NCBI GenBank assembly: GCA_949283695.1
Contig: CASDTX010000029.1
Coordinates: 1-64,000, forward strand
Direction of reading: 5' to 3'
Source: an uncultured Eubacteriales bacterium
GTDB lineage: Bacteria; Bacillota; Clostridia; Lachnospirales; Lachnospiraceae
Length of the DNA: 64,000 nucleotides
Shown here one piece after another: positions 44,031-52,334 of the stretch (position 1 is its first letter; every line of letters begins with the position of its first letter). The translations under genes and the position numbers were made by a program. The notes beneath the pieces were generated by a model. It worked only from the letters and a program-made list of their open reading frames with translations. It searched no databases and was not told the origin of the DNA.

Positions 44031-45349
44031 AACAGTTCTCCTATCAGATCATAATCTACAGCTCCGGTCACTTTCACTCTCGCGAAATCACCGGACAACA
44101 GTTCCTCATCCGTGTTGATAAAGATCAGTCCGTCCACATTGGGCGCGTCCCGGTAGGTGCGGCCCACATATGCGTTCTCGTCAGCCACCTTGCCCTCGAT
44201 CATCACCAGCACTTCCTGCCCGATCATCCTCTCCGCATTGTCAAATGCGATCTCCTGCTGAAGTTCCATCAGCTCGCCCTGGCGTTCTTCTTTGACTTCT
44301 TCGCTGATCTGTCCCTCCATCTCAGCTGCAGGAGTTCCCTCCTCCGGAGAATAGGTGAATACGCCCAGGCGGTCAAATTCCATCTCATCTACGAACTCCA
44401 TCAGTTCTTCATGCTGTTCCTGCGTCTCGCCCGGGAATCCGGTAATCAATGTGGTGCGCAGGCAGATATCCGGGATCTCTCTGCGCAGTTTCCCGATGAT
44501 ATCCTGAAGTTCCTGCTTCGATGTCCGTCTTCCCATCCGTCTGAGAACAGCGTCGCTGGCATGCTGTATGGGCAGATCCAGATAATGACACACCTTCGGT
44601 TCTTCCTTCATCACCTGGATCAGATCGTCCGTGATCTCCTCCGGATAACAATACAGGATCCGGATCCAGCGCAGCCCGCTGATCCTGCAGAGTTCTCGGA
44701 TCAACTTGTGAAGAGACTTTTCTCCGTAGAGGTCTTTCCCGTAAAGGGTGGTCTCCTGTGCGACCAGGATCAGTTCCTTCACCCCCTGCTCTGCCAGCTC
44801 CCGCGCCTCCCGGAGCAGGCGCTCCATAGGAACACTCCGGAAGTTCCCCCGGATCTTGGGAATGATACAGTAGGTGCAGTGCTTGTCACATCCTTCTGCA
44901 ATCTTCAGATAAGCGAAATGTCCGCCCGTGGTCACCAGACGTTTCGTGTCCGGCAGGGGCAGCGCCTCCAGATCTGAGAGCATCACCGAATGTGTCCCCG
45001 CAAGCGCGGCGTCCACCGCATCCAGGATCCGGTCGTAAGCCGTCGTTCCCAGCACCTCGTCCACTTCCGGGATCTCGTCCAGGATCTCCTGGCGGTATCT
45101 CTGCGCCAGGCATCCGGTCACAATCAGCGCCTGAACCCGGCCCTCTTTCTTATATTCTGCCATCTCCAGGATATTCTGGATACTCTCTTCCTTGGCATCA
45201 TGGATAAAACAGCAGGTGTTAATCACGATGATATCCGCCTCTGTCTCGTCGTCCGTCATCTCATATCCCCTGGACGCAAGCAGTCCCAGCATTACTTCCG
45301 TGTCCACCAGGTTTTTGTCACACCCCAGGGAAATAAACAATATTTTCAT
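44027..45349 (-). CDS. rimO: Ribosomal protein S12 methylthiotransferase
   Basis: A radical-SAM enzyme of about 440 residues that methylthiolates an Asp of S12. UPF0004 domain: ILFISLGCDKNLVDTEVMLG, INTCCFIHDAKEES, VTGCLAQRY (three cluster Cys). Radical SAM: KIAEGCDKHCTYCIIPKIRG with CxxxCxxC. TRAM domain at the C-terminus (GQEVLVMIEG to FARVKVTGAVDYDLIGEL). CDKN at the first motif separates RimO from MiaB. Start: ATG at 45349 with GGAG seven bases ahead. Confidence 0.95.
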   Translation of the reverse strand: MKILFISLGCDKNLVDTEVMLGLLASRGYEMTDDETEADIIVINTCCFIHDAKEESIQNILEMAEYKKEGRVQALIVTGCLAQRYRQEILDEIPEVDEVLGTTAYDRILDAVDAALAGTHSVMLSDLEALPLPDTKRLVTTGGHFAYLKIAEGCDKHCTYCIIPKIRGNFRSVPMERLLREARELAEQGVKELILVAQETTLYGKDLYGEKSLHKLIRELCRISGLRWIRILYCYPEEITDDLIQVMKEEPKVCHYLDLPIQHASDAVLRRMGRRTSKQELQDIIGKLRREIPDICLRTTLITGFPGETQEQHEELMEFVDEMEFDRLGVFTYSPEEGTPAAEMEGQISEEVKEERQGELMELQQEIAFDNAERMIGQEVLVMIEGKVADENAYVGRTYRDAPNVDGLIFINTDEELLSGDFARVKVTGAVDYDLIGELL

Positions 45350-45460
45350 ACACATTCTCCGTTTCTAATTCAGAATCACCGGAAGTGCCAAAAGGCACAT
45401 CCCGGGATTGTAAGCGGCCACCAGAGTCCCGGGCAGGCCCGGACTTCGGCTCGCCGCCGC

Positions 45461-45491
45461 AAAAAAGGCAGATACCACACGTGCATCTGCC
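45461..45491 (-). terminator. Terminator after rpoZ
   Basis: A stem with GGCAGAT/ATCTGCC arms is followed on the minus strand by six T residues, just past the rpoZ stop. The remaining spacer to rimO (45356-45460) holds two further small GC hairpins and no gene. Confidence 0.8.
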
Positions 45492-45502
45492 TGCTTACTC
45501 TC

Positions 45503-45745
45503 TTACTCTTCCGCATTCTCGGCCAGGATCTTCAGCTTCCCGTCGTTCAGTTCTTCAATCGCGATCGACAGCGGCTTCTCACCCATTTTTGCATTTACCA
45601 GCGGAAGATCTCCGGCAATGAGCTGTCTCGCACGTTTGGACGTGGCCATTACGATCGAATACCGGCTGTTGACGATCTTCGATTCGCCCTCCTCAACGTC
45701 TTTATTTACTACCTTCATCAAATCTGTGTAAGATGGATGCAGCAT
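45503..45745 (-). CDS. rpoZ: RNA polymerase omega subunit
   Basis: 80 residues, slightly divergent but recognisable: LHPSYTDLMKVVNKDVEEGESKIVNSRYSIVMATSKRARQLIAG matches the conserved omega core (SRY..V..A.KRARQL). Omega aids assembly of the beta' subunit. It overlaps the end of gmk by 28 bp, and AAAGGAG sits inside gmk. The yicC-gmk-rpoZ order is the standard one in Firmicutes. Confidence 0.92.
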   Translation of the reverse strand: MLHPSYTDLMKVVNKDVEEGESKIVNSRYSIVMATSKRARQLIAGDLPLVNAKMGEKPLSIAIEELNDGKLKILAENAEE

Positions 45746-46383
45746 GTTTCATCTTCTCCTTTCAGTCTTTCCAAATCTTCTTTTATACTTTTCATAAATG
45801 CTTTATTGCGAAAGCTTCTGTGGTGCTCTCCCTGGATAATGGCATGCATCTCTTCCACACACGCATCCAGGTCGTCATTTACGATCAGATAATCGTAACT
45901 GTCCATTCCCTCCGCCTCCTCACAGGCCCGGCTCATTCTGCTCCTGATCACATCCATGGTCTCTGTGCCTCTGCCTACAAGGCGGCTTTTCAGCTCAACG
46001 GCGCTCGGCGGCGTAACAAACAGAAGCAGTGTTTCCGGGAATGCCTCTTTGACTTTCAGCGCGCCCTGAATCTCTATCTCCAGGATCACATCCTTTCCCT
46101 CATCCAGCTTCTGTTCCACATACTCGCGCGGAGTACCATAGTAATTTTCCACGTACTTAGCATACTCTATCAGCCGGCCTTTGGCAATCATTTTTTCAAA
46201 TTCGTCTTTCGAAATGAAGAAATATTCCCTTCCGTCTGCTTCTCCCTCCCGGGGGCTGCGTGTCGTGGCTGATATAGAAAGTGCATATGTATCCGGATAT
46301 TTTGAGAGCAGTTCTTTCATCAGTGTTCCCTTGCCTGCTCCGGAAAACCCGGATACAACGATCAAAATTCCTTTGCTGTTCAT
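45718..46383 (-). CDS. gmk: Guanylate kinase
   Basis: Phosphorylates GMP to GDP. P-loop LIVVSGFSGAGKGTLMKELL, then the GMP site SISATTRSPREGEADGREYFFISKDEFE and YGTPREYVEQKLDEGKDVILEIEIQGALKVKE. About 221 residues from the ATG at 46383, with AAGGAAG eight bases ahead. Unusually, the frame stays open upstream for 38 codons to the TAG stop of yicC, so yicC and gmk share one frame separated by a single stop. Confidence 0.96.
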   Translation of the reverse strand: MNSKGILIVVSGFSGAGKGTLMKELLSKYPDTYALSISATTRSPREGEADGREYFFISKDEFEKMIAKGRLIEYAKYVENYYGTPREYVEQKLDEGKDVILEIEIQGALKVKEAFPETLLLFVTPPSAVELKSRLVGRGTETMDVIRSRMSRACEEAEGMDSYDYLIVNDDLDACVEEMHAIIQGEHHRSFRNKAFMKSIKEDLERLKGEDETCCIHLTQI

Positions 46384-46428
46384 AACTCTCTTCCTTTTTC
46401 TGATTCTGATTACAGGATCCTGAAGCTG

Positions 46429-46518
46429 TGCTCCTGTTTCTTCCATATTCTGGACCTGCATTCCTGCTGATTCATTATTCTGGATCTGCGTTCCTGCCTA
46501 TTCAATATTCTGGATCTG
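46429..46518 (-). repeat. 30-bp tandem repeats across the yicC stop codon
   Basis: Three diverged copies of a 30-bp unit, plus the start of a fourth, begin in the last codons of yicC and run into the yicC-gmk spacer. In the yicC frame they read QIQNIE-stop, QIQNNESAGM, QVQNMEETGA, then QLQDP. Confidence 0.8.
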
Positions 46519-47376
46519 CTCCCGGATCTTCTCGATCTCTGTCTTCAGGCTGATGGCGTGATCCGACACCTCAATATCATTCGCCTTAGACAGGATGGTA
46601 TTCGCCTCCCGGTTCATCTCCTGGGCGATGAAATCAAGCTTGCGCCCGATCCCTTCCTTCTCTTCCAGTGTATTTCTCATATGCTGGATATGGCTCTTTA
46701 ACCGTACCACTTCTTCATCTGTACAGATCTTGTCCGCGAAGAGGATCACTTCCGCGGCGATCCGGCTCTCCTCAATCTGGCTGTCCGCCAGGAGTTCCCG
46801 CATCTTCTCTTCCAGCTTTGCCCGGTATTCCGCAACAATCTGCGGAGAGCGCTCTTCAATAAAACCGATCTGTTCTCCAATCACGTCCAGCTTCGCGAGA
46901 ATATCTTTCTTCAGGTTCTCTCCCTCCGCTGTCCGCGTACTGACGAACTGGGTGAACGCGCCTTCCAGCGCTTCTTTCAGCCCGTTCCACAGTTCTTCTT
47001 CATCCTCTGCCTGTTCCTCCATGACAAGGACCTCCGGGCAGCGGGCCAGCGTGGAAACCCGGACATCATTCTCCAGGCCGAACGCTTCTTCCATCTGCCG
47101 GAAATAACGCACGTATTCCGCGGCGATAGCGGCGTTGTACTTGACAGAGACCTGCTTCTGCGAGAGGTCTTCATAGCTGATGAAAATATCTACTTTACCT
47201 CTGTTGGCATAGGTTTTCAGAAGGGCTCTGATCGACGTCTCGAAAAAGTTCAGTTTCTTCGGCATCCTGATATTCACATCGAGATACCTGTGGTTTACGC
47301 TCTTAAGCTCTACCGTAAATTTTCTGGATTCCTTCTGTATCTCACATCTTCCGAATCCGGTCATACTCTTAATCAT
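46498..47376 (-). CDS. yicC: YicC family endoribonuclease-like protein
   Basis: 292 residues. Begins MIKSMTGFGRCEIQ, the invariant YicC start, and ends with the DUF1732 region GRKLDFIAQEMNREANTILSKANDIEVSDHAISLKTEIEKIREQIQNIE. YicC of E. coli has been described as an endoribonuclease; the Firmicutes form (YloC) sits before gmk. Start: ATG at 47376. Terminal codons are the first unit of a 30-bp tandem repeat. The promoter (47516-47545) lies upstream of a terminator-like hairpin in the leader. Confidence 0.92.
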   Translation of the reverse strand: MIKSMTGFGRCEIQKESRKFTVELKSVNHRYLDVNIRMPKKLNFFETSIRALLKTYANRGKVDIFISYEDLSQKQVSVKYNAAIAAEYVRYFRQMEEAFGLENDVRVSTLARCPEVLVMEEQAEDEEELWNGLKEALEGAFTQFVSTRTAEGENLKKDILAKLDVIGEQIGFIEERSPQIVAEYRAKLEEKMRELLADSQIEESRIAAEVILFADKICTDEEVVRLKSHIQHMRNTLEEKEGIGRKLDFIAQEMNREANTILSKANDIEVSDHAISLKTEIEKIREQIQNIE

Positions 47377-47436
47377 GTTGATCCATCCTCTGTTCTTACT
47401 ACGTCCCCGCGCGGGCAGCGTCAGCCAGGCCCAAAG

Positions 47437-47488
47437 AAAAACAGCGGGCACTGTCTGCAAGCCAGCTTGCGCAGTCTCCGCTGTTTTT
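47437..47488 (-). terminator. Terminator-like hairpin, end of the GltD-like gene and leader of yicC
   Basis: Outer 11-bp stem with A/T runs at its ends plus an inner GCAAG/CTTGC stem. On the minus strand it ends in TTTTT. It lies downstream of the yicC promoter, so it is in the yicC leader as well as after the GltD-like gene. Confidence 0.75.
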
Positions 47489-47515
47489 CCGGCGCATGTG
47501 GGACTTGTGATTCAC

Positions 47516-47545
47516 ATTATACCCCCTGCGAGCATGAATGGTCAA
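47516..47545 (-). promoter_or_regulatory. Promoter of the yicC-gmk-rpoZ operon
   Basis: TTGACC (47540-47545), 18 bp, TATAAT (47516-47521) on the minus strand; the -35 overlaps the stop codon of the GltD-like gene. Confidence 0.75.
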
Positions 47546-48777
47546 CAGGTCTTTTCTGCGTGTTTTGCTTTCACATAGTCGTCCATCGCGTCGGCAATGA
47601 TCTTGGAACATTTTACGGCTTCAACCACGGTCTTGGCCCCTGTCACTACATCTCCCGAGGCAAAGATGCCTTCCATCGTGGTTTCGCCCTTGTCATCTGT
47701 CTTCAGAAGTCCCCGGCCGTCAACCTGAAGTTCCCGGTCCCGGTTCACGATCCTGTCCTGGGGTCCCTGGGAGATGGAGATAATGATGCTGTCAGCGGGC
47801 ACGAACCTGGCAGTCTCCTCGTGCTTGATCATCCGTCCTTCCTCGTCCCACTCCACATCACAGATCATGGCACCGTCATCCCGGATCTCTGTAGCAGTCT
47901 GCAGGAACTCAAACTCAACGCCGTCAATCTTGGCATACTCCACTTCTTTCGGGGAGGCCGCCGGAACCTCCGTCACGGAGTACACCGTCACATGCTGGGT
48001 GCCTTTTCGGATGGCGGTCCTGGCCACATCCATCGCGGCATTTCCCGCGCCGATCACAAGCACCCGCTCCCCCAGATCAAATACATCCGGATTGTTCAGA
48101 TAATTGATTCCATAATGCACATTGCCCAGCGTCTCTCCTGGAATATTCAGGCGGTAGGGTCTCCAGGTGCCGGTGCCGATAAACACGGCGTCATATCCGT
48201 CCTTCAGCAGGTCATGAACCCCTGTGGAGCCGCCCAGCGCAAAATTCGGCCTGAATTTGATGCCGAGAGCCTTCATCTTCTCATAATACCGGTCCAGGAT
48301 TGTCTTCGGAAGCCGGAATTCGGGGATCCCGTAGCGCAGGATTCCGCCGATCTTCTCCCGGATCTCAAAGATCGTAACCTTGTACCCCCGGACCGCCAGA
48401 AGGATCGCGATCGTGATGCCTGCCGGACCGGCGCCGACCACCCCGATCCTGTGTCCGTTCCACTCCGGTTTCTCCAGTTTCATTTTATCGAAGCAGGTAT
48501 CCGAAATATAATTCTCAATGGAAGAAATGTGAACCGGTTCTCCTTTGATTCCCTTCACGCAGTGTCCTTCGCACTGCTTTTCGTGATCGCAGACAAGAGA
48601 ACAGATTACAGACAGTGGGTTGTTGCTGAAGACCATTTCCGCCGCTTCCGTCATCTCGCCTCCGAGAAACATCTGAATCATCTGCGGAATCGGTGTGTTG
48701 ATCGGGCAGCCTTCCCTGCATCTCGGCTTTTTACAGTTTAGACATCTCTTCGCTTCATCAATGGCATGTAATCCCAT
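47542..48777 (-). CDS. GltD-like FAD/NAD(P)-dependent oxidoreductase
   Basis: 411 residues, resembling the small subunit of glutamate synthase and the NfnB/PreT group. N-terminal Fe-S helical domain: AKRCLNCKKPRCREGCPINTPIPQMI and SLVCDHEKQCEGHCVKG. FAD motif RIGVVGAGPAGITIAILLAVRGYKVTIFE, second Rossmann VLVIGAGNAAMDVARTAIRKG, and GIFASGDVVTGAKTVVEAV. No glutamate synthase large subunit or NfnA partner is adjacent, so the physiological role is open. Start: ATG at 48777 with AGGAGG upstream. Confidence 0.85.
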   Translation of the reverse strand: MGLHAIDEAKRCLNCKKPRCREGCPINTPIPQMIQMFLGGEMTEAAEMVFSNNPLSVICSLVCDHEKQCEGHCVKGIKGEPVHISSIENYISDTCFDKMKLEKPEWNGHRIGVVGAGPAGITIAILLAVRGYKVTIFEIREKIGGILRYGIPEFRLPKTILDRYYEKMKALGIKFRPNFALGGSTGVHDLLKDGYDAVFIGTGTWRPYRLNIPGETLGNVHYGINYLNNPDVFDLGERVLVIGAGNAAMDVARTAIRKGTQHVTVYSVTEVPAASPKEVEYAKIDGVEFEFLQTATEIRDDGAMICDVEWDEEGRMIKHEETARFVPADSIIISISQGPQDRIVNRDRELQVDGRGLLKTDDKGETTMEGIFASGDVVTGAKTVVEAVKCSKIIADAMDDYVKAKHAEKTC

Positions 48778-49126
48778 GAATAAATACCTCCTGCTCTCAG
48801 ACCTGTTTTTTATTTTCTTCTGAACTCTAGTTTGACACAAAAATCCAAAAAATCAATATTTGTTATTTTCTTAACTTCTGATCTGATTTATACATCCGTG
48901 GTTCTCCTATTTTTCACCCTCATTGTACACAATAAAAAACAAAACAGCCGTTCCCGCGGGGCTGAATCTGATGAAATTTTAACGCAGCGGTTCAGTCATC
49001 GAGAACAGCGCGGGCTGAACTGCTGCATTTTAGCGGGTTCCATAAGACAAAGTCCGGTATTGAAATCAGCATTCTTTGTGGTATACTTTACTTCAAAATG
49101 TAACCTAACAGAACGGAGATACACTT
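48778..49126. other. Intergenic region between divergent GltD-like and rqcH genes
   Basis: No gene is visible in these 349 bp. A 12-bp stem with one G-T pair (48984-48995 with 49015-49026) and a smaller CAGCC/GGCTG hairpin followed on the minus strand by a T-rich run (about 48930-48965) are present. A promoter for rqcH is at 49060-49087; none is clear for the minus-strand gene. Confidence 0.5.
49060..49087 (+). promoter_or_regulatory. Promoter of rqcH
   Basis: TTGAAA (49060-49065), 16 bp, TATACT (49082-49087), about 35 bp before the ATG. Confidence 0.65.
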
Positions 49127-50872
49127 ATGGCATTTGACGGAATTGTGGTGGCCAATCTGGTCCACGAATTAAAGACAGAACTGACCGGCGGGCGCATCGC
49201 GAAAATCGCCCAGCCAGAGGCGGATGAACTCCTCCTCACAATCAAATCTCCGGCAGGACAAAAGAGGCTGCTGATCAGCGCGGACGCCTCCCTGCCGCTG
49301 ATCTATCTCACCGGCAGCACCAAGCCCAGCCCCATCACCGCGCCCAACTTCTGCATGCTGCTTCGGAAGCATATCAGCAACGGGCGGATCATCCAGATCC
49401 GGCAGCCCAGGCTGGAGCGGATCATTATCTTCACGATTGAGCATCTGGACGAGATGGGCGACCTGTGCCGCAAGGAGCTGATCGTGGAAATTATGGGCAA
49501 GCACAGCAACATCATCTTCTGTACAGAGGACGGCCGGATCATTGACAGTATCAAACATGTGTCCGCACAGATCAGTTCTGTGCGTGAGGTTCTTCCGGGA
49601 AGGGAGTATTTCATCCCGGATACCATGCACAAGGAGGATCCCCTGAATGTAGATCAGGAGACTTTCCGCCGGCTGCTCACGGAAAAGCCGGCTGCTCTGT
49701 CGAAAGCGATCTATACCAGCTTCACAGGCATCAGCCCGGTAACGGCGGAGGAGATCTGCTTCCTTGCAGGCCTGGACTCTTCCATCCCTGCAAAGGAATA
49801 TTCCCAGGATATTCTGACCCATTTGTTTACCCAGTTTCAGATCTGCTTCTCGGCGGTCCGGGAGCAGCAGTTCTCTCCCGCTATTTACTATGACGAGCTG
49901 GAACCGAAAGAGTTTTCTTCCCTGCCGCTGACACATTTTCCGCAGTATACGAAGAAGGCATTCTCCTCGGTCTCCGAGATGCTTTATACGTACTACTCCA
50001 CCCGCAGCCAGATCACCCGGATCCGCCAGAAATCCGCGGATCTGCGCCATGTGGTACAGACGGCACTGGAACGCAACCGGAAGAAATATGACCTCCAGAT
50101 CCGCCAGCTAAAGGACACGGAAAACCGCGGTCAATACAAGGTCTACGGGGAGCTGATCAACACCTATGGCTATCACGTCCCGGAGGGGGCCAAACAGATG
50201 GAAGCCCTCAATTATTACACAAACGAGATGATCACCATCCCTCTGGATCCGGTCAAAACACCGCAGGAAAACGCCCAGCGGTATTTCGGAAAATACAACA
50301 AGCAGAAGCGAACCTTTGAAGCACTCTCGGTACTGTGCAGGGAGACAAAAGATGAGATCGCGTACCTGGAATCCATTCAGACCGCCCTGGATATCGCGCT
50401 GACAGAAGACGATCTGGCCGGCATCAAAGAAGAGCTGGCTGAGACCGGCTACATCCGGCGCAGATTCACCCGCAAGAAAGTAAAAATCAAGAATACGCCG
50501 CTCCACTATATCTCAAGCGACGGATTCCATATTTATGTAGGGAAAAACAATCTGCAGAATGAGGAGCTCACCTTCCATACTGCCGCGGGAAATGACTGGT
50601 GGTTCCACGCCAAACAGGCCCCCGGTTCCCATGTCATCGTGAAGTCTGAGGGGGCAGAGCTGCCGGACCGCACCTTTGAGGAGGCCGGACGGCTGGCCGC
50701 TTACTATTCCAGCATGCGCGGGAGCGAGAAGGTAGAGATTGATTACGTAGAGAAAAAACATGTGAAAAAGCCGAAAGGCGCCAAACCAGGATTCGTCGTT
50801 TATTATACGAATTATTCCCTTGTCATTGACAGTGACATCCGCGGGATCCGGGAAGTGAACGAAAGGCAATAA
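49127..50872 (+). CDS. rqcH: NFACT-family ribosome quality-control protein RqcH
   Basis: 581 residues. RqcH binds stalled 50S-peptidyl-tRNA and drives C-terminal alanine tailing; older names are fibronectin-binding protein. NFACT-N: MAFDGIVVANLVHELKTELTGGRIAKI and NFCMLLRKHI; a Glu-Arg (PRLERIII) stands where DR is described in Bacillus. Central helical coiled coil (LRHVVQTALERNRKKYDLQIRQLKDTE) and NFACT-R domain: HYISSDGFHIYVGKNNLQNEELT, DWWFHAKQAPGSHVIVK. Complete, with its own promoter and terminator. Confidence 0.93.
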   Translation: MAFDGIVVANLVHELKTELTGGRIAKIAQPEADELLLTIKSPAGQKRLLISADASLPLIYLTGSTKPSPITAPNFCMLLRKHISNGRIIQIRQPRLERIIIFTIEHLDEMGDLCRKELIVEIMGKHSNIIFCTEDGRIIDSIKHVSAQISSVREVLPGREYFIPDTMHKEDPLNVDQETFRRLLTEKPAALSKAIYTSFTGISPVTAEEICFLAGLDSSIPAKEYSQDILTHLFTQFQICFSAVREQQFSPAIYYDELEPKEFSSLPLTHFPQYTKKAFSSVSEMLYTYYSTRSQITRIRQKSADLRHVVQTALERNRKKYDLQIRQLKDTENRGQYKVYGELINTYGYHVPEGAKQMEALNYYTNEMITIPLDPVKTPQENAQRYFGKYNKQKRTFEALSVLCRETKDEIAYLESIQTALDIALTEDDLAGIKEELAETGYIRRRFTRKKVKIKNTPLHYISSDGFHIYVGKNNLQNEELTFHTAAGNDWWFHAKQAPGSHVIVKSEGAELPDRTFEEAGRLAAYYSSMRGSEKVEIDYVEKKHVKKPKGAKPGFVVYYTNYSLVIDSDIRGIREVNERQ

Positions 50873-50908
50873 GAAATCGCTGAGGTCGCAGGACTTCAGC
50901 GATTTCTT
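50871..50908. terminator. Bidirectional terminator between rqcH and the DUF815 gene
   Basis: A 17-bp stem with one G-T pair and a 4-nt loop directly at the rqcH stop, followed by TTATTTT. It can serve both convergent genes. Confidence 0.8.
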
Positions 50909-50911
50909 ATT

Positions 50912-50965
50912 TTGAGACATATTTTGCAGGGTCTTTCTTTGAGACTTATTTTATAGGGTCTTTCT
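50912..50965 (-). repeat. 27-bp tandem repeat across the DUF815-gene stop codon
   Basis: Two 27-bp copies (50912-50938 and 50939-50965), differing at a few positions. In the gene's frame the first copy reads KDPIK-stop and the second KDPAKYVSK before a TAA, so the present stop matches a Tyr codon (TAT) in the other copy. Confidence 0.85.
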
Positions 50966-52250
50966 GTCCCAGCAGATAGTCCACGAACTGCTGGGCGGTC
51001 CTTCCGGACAGCCCGCCGTGGGACAGTTCCCACTTATTCGCTGCCAGAAGCAGCTCTTCCTCAGACATGTCGATGCCGCCTTTTCTCGCCAGCACCCGCA
51101 CAATCTCCTGGAATTCCTTCTTGTCCGGGGATCCATAATAGATGGTCACGCCGAATCTTGCCACGAGAGACAGCTTCTCCTGCACAGTATCGTTGGTATG
51201 CAGCTCCTCGTCGCGGTCCGCCTTGTCCCGGAAGGTCTCACGGATCAGGTGACGGCGGTTGGATGTGGCATAGATCAGTACATTTTCCGGTTTTCTCTCC
51301 AGTCCGCCCTCGATCACGGCTTTTAAGTATTTATACTCAATCTCGAATTCTTCAAAGGACAGATCATCCATGTAGATGATGAACTTATAGTTGCGGTTCT
51401 TCACCTGGGCGATCACATCATTCAAGTCTTTAAACTGATGTTTGTACACCTCGATCATCCGCAGCCCCTGATCATAATATTGATTCAGAATGGCTTTCAC
51501 TGAAGTCGATTTGCCTGTCCCCGCATCACCGAAAAGCAGACAGTTATTGGCTTTTCTTCCTTCTACGAATGCCTCTGTGTTGTCGATCAGCTTTTTCTTC
51601 GCGATCTCATAGCCCACCAGGTCGTCCAGGTGTACATGGGCGATATTGGTGATTGGAACGATCTCCATGTCCCCGCCTTCCGGGTGTTCGATGCGGAAGG
51701 CCTTATGAAGTCCCAGCTTGCCCACGCCGAACTCTCGGTAGAACTGTGTCATCTTCTGTTTGAATTCTTCGGCGCTCTCAGCGTCTCCCAGGGCTTTCGC
51801 CAGCGTACAGATCCGGTCCCGGATCCGGCGGTTGAACACGTTTCCGCCCGCTGCAGTGTTCTGGTAGTTCATCAGGATCTGGATGCATCCGGCCTCCAGG
51901 TCCTTCTCCAGATCTGAGAAATCATAATCAAACAGTTCTTTGAAGATCGTGAAATCGTGAAGGGCGATCTCATTGATGCTGCCCTCTGTCTCTCCCACGA
52001 TCTCACAGGACGTACTGTATCCGTTCTCGTCGTTGACCAGAAGAAATGTCAGATAGGTGTGCCAGAGATTCCCCTCGAACCCGTGGCTCACCGACAGTTC
52101 CAGAAGTTCATTGACACATTCAAACAGAAGACTTCTTAAATCTTCTTTGTTGTAATACTCATTTCCGTGATTCTCCATAAGGAATGTCATATCCTTCAGG
52201 AGTTCGCCGTAGTCCATATTCTTATACAGCATAAGTTCATTTGTACGCAT
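50946..52250 (-). CDS. DUF815-type AAA ATPase
   Basis: About 434 residues. A helical N-terminal half is followed by an AAA-type domain: NCLLFGDAGTGKSTSVKAIL (Walker A near residue 235), KFIIYMDDLSFEEFE (Walker B-like), VLIYATSNRRHLIRETF (sensor 1) and LSGRTAQQFVDYLLG. DUF815 proteins are widespread single-gene ATPases of unknown function. Start: ATG at 52250. The C-terminus is cut by a stop inside a 27-bp tandem repeat. It is convergent with rqcH. Confidence 0.88.
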   Translation of the reverse strand: MRTNELMLYKNMDYGELLKDMTFLMENHGNEYYNKEDLRSLLFECVNELLELSVSHGFEGNLWHTYLTFLLVNDENGYSTSCEIVGETEGSINEIALHDFTIFKELFDYDFSDLEKDLEAGCIQILMNYQNTAAGGNVFNRRIRDRICTLAKALGDAESAEEFKQKMTQFYREFGVGKLGLHKAFRIEHPEGGDMEIVPITNIAHVHLDDLVGYEIAKKKLIDNTEAFVEGRKANNCLLFGDAGTGKSTSVKAILNQYYDQGLRMIEVYKHQFKDLNDVIAQVKNRNYKFIIYMDDLSFEEFEIEYKYLKAVIEGGLERKPENVLIYATSNRRHLIRETFRDKADRDEELHTNDTVQEKLSLVARFGVTIYYGSPDKKEFQEIVRVLARKGGIDMSEEELLLAANKWELSHGGLSGRTAQQFVDYLLGQKDPIK

Positions 52251-52334
52251 CGTCTCTCTTCGTCTCCTTCTGATGTGCCGGCGCGTCCTCAAGTTCGGGC
52301 AGTCTGCCGGCCGTTTCTGCTTTCGTTTACTCGA

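Noticed and set aside
47290-48741. 483-codon plus-strand frame opposite the GltD-like gene
   Set aside because: Crosses the yicC start and the terminator hairpin, with no SD; the minus-strand Rossmann and Fe-S motifs are certain.
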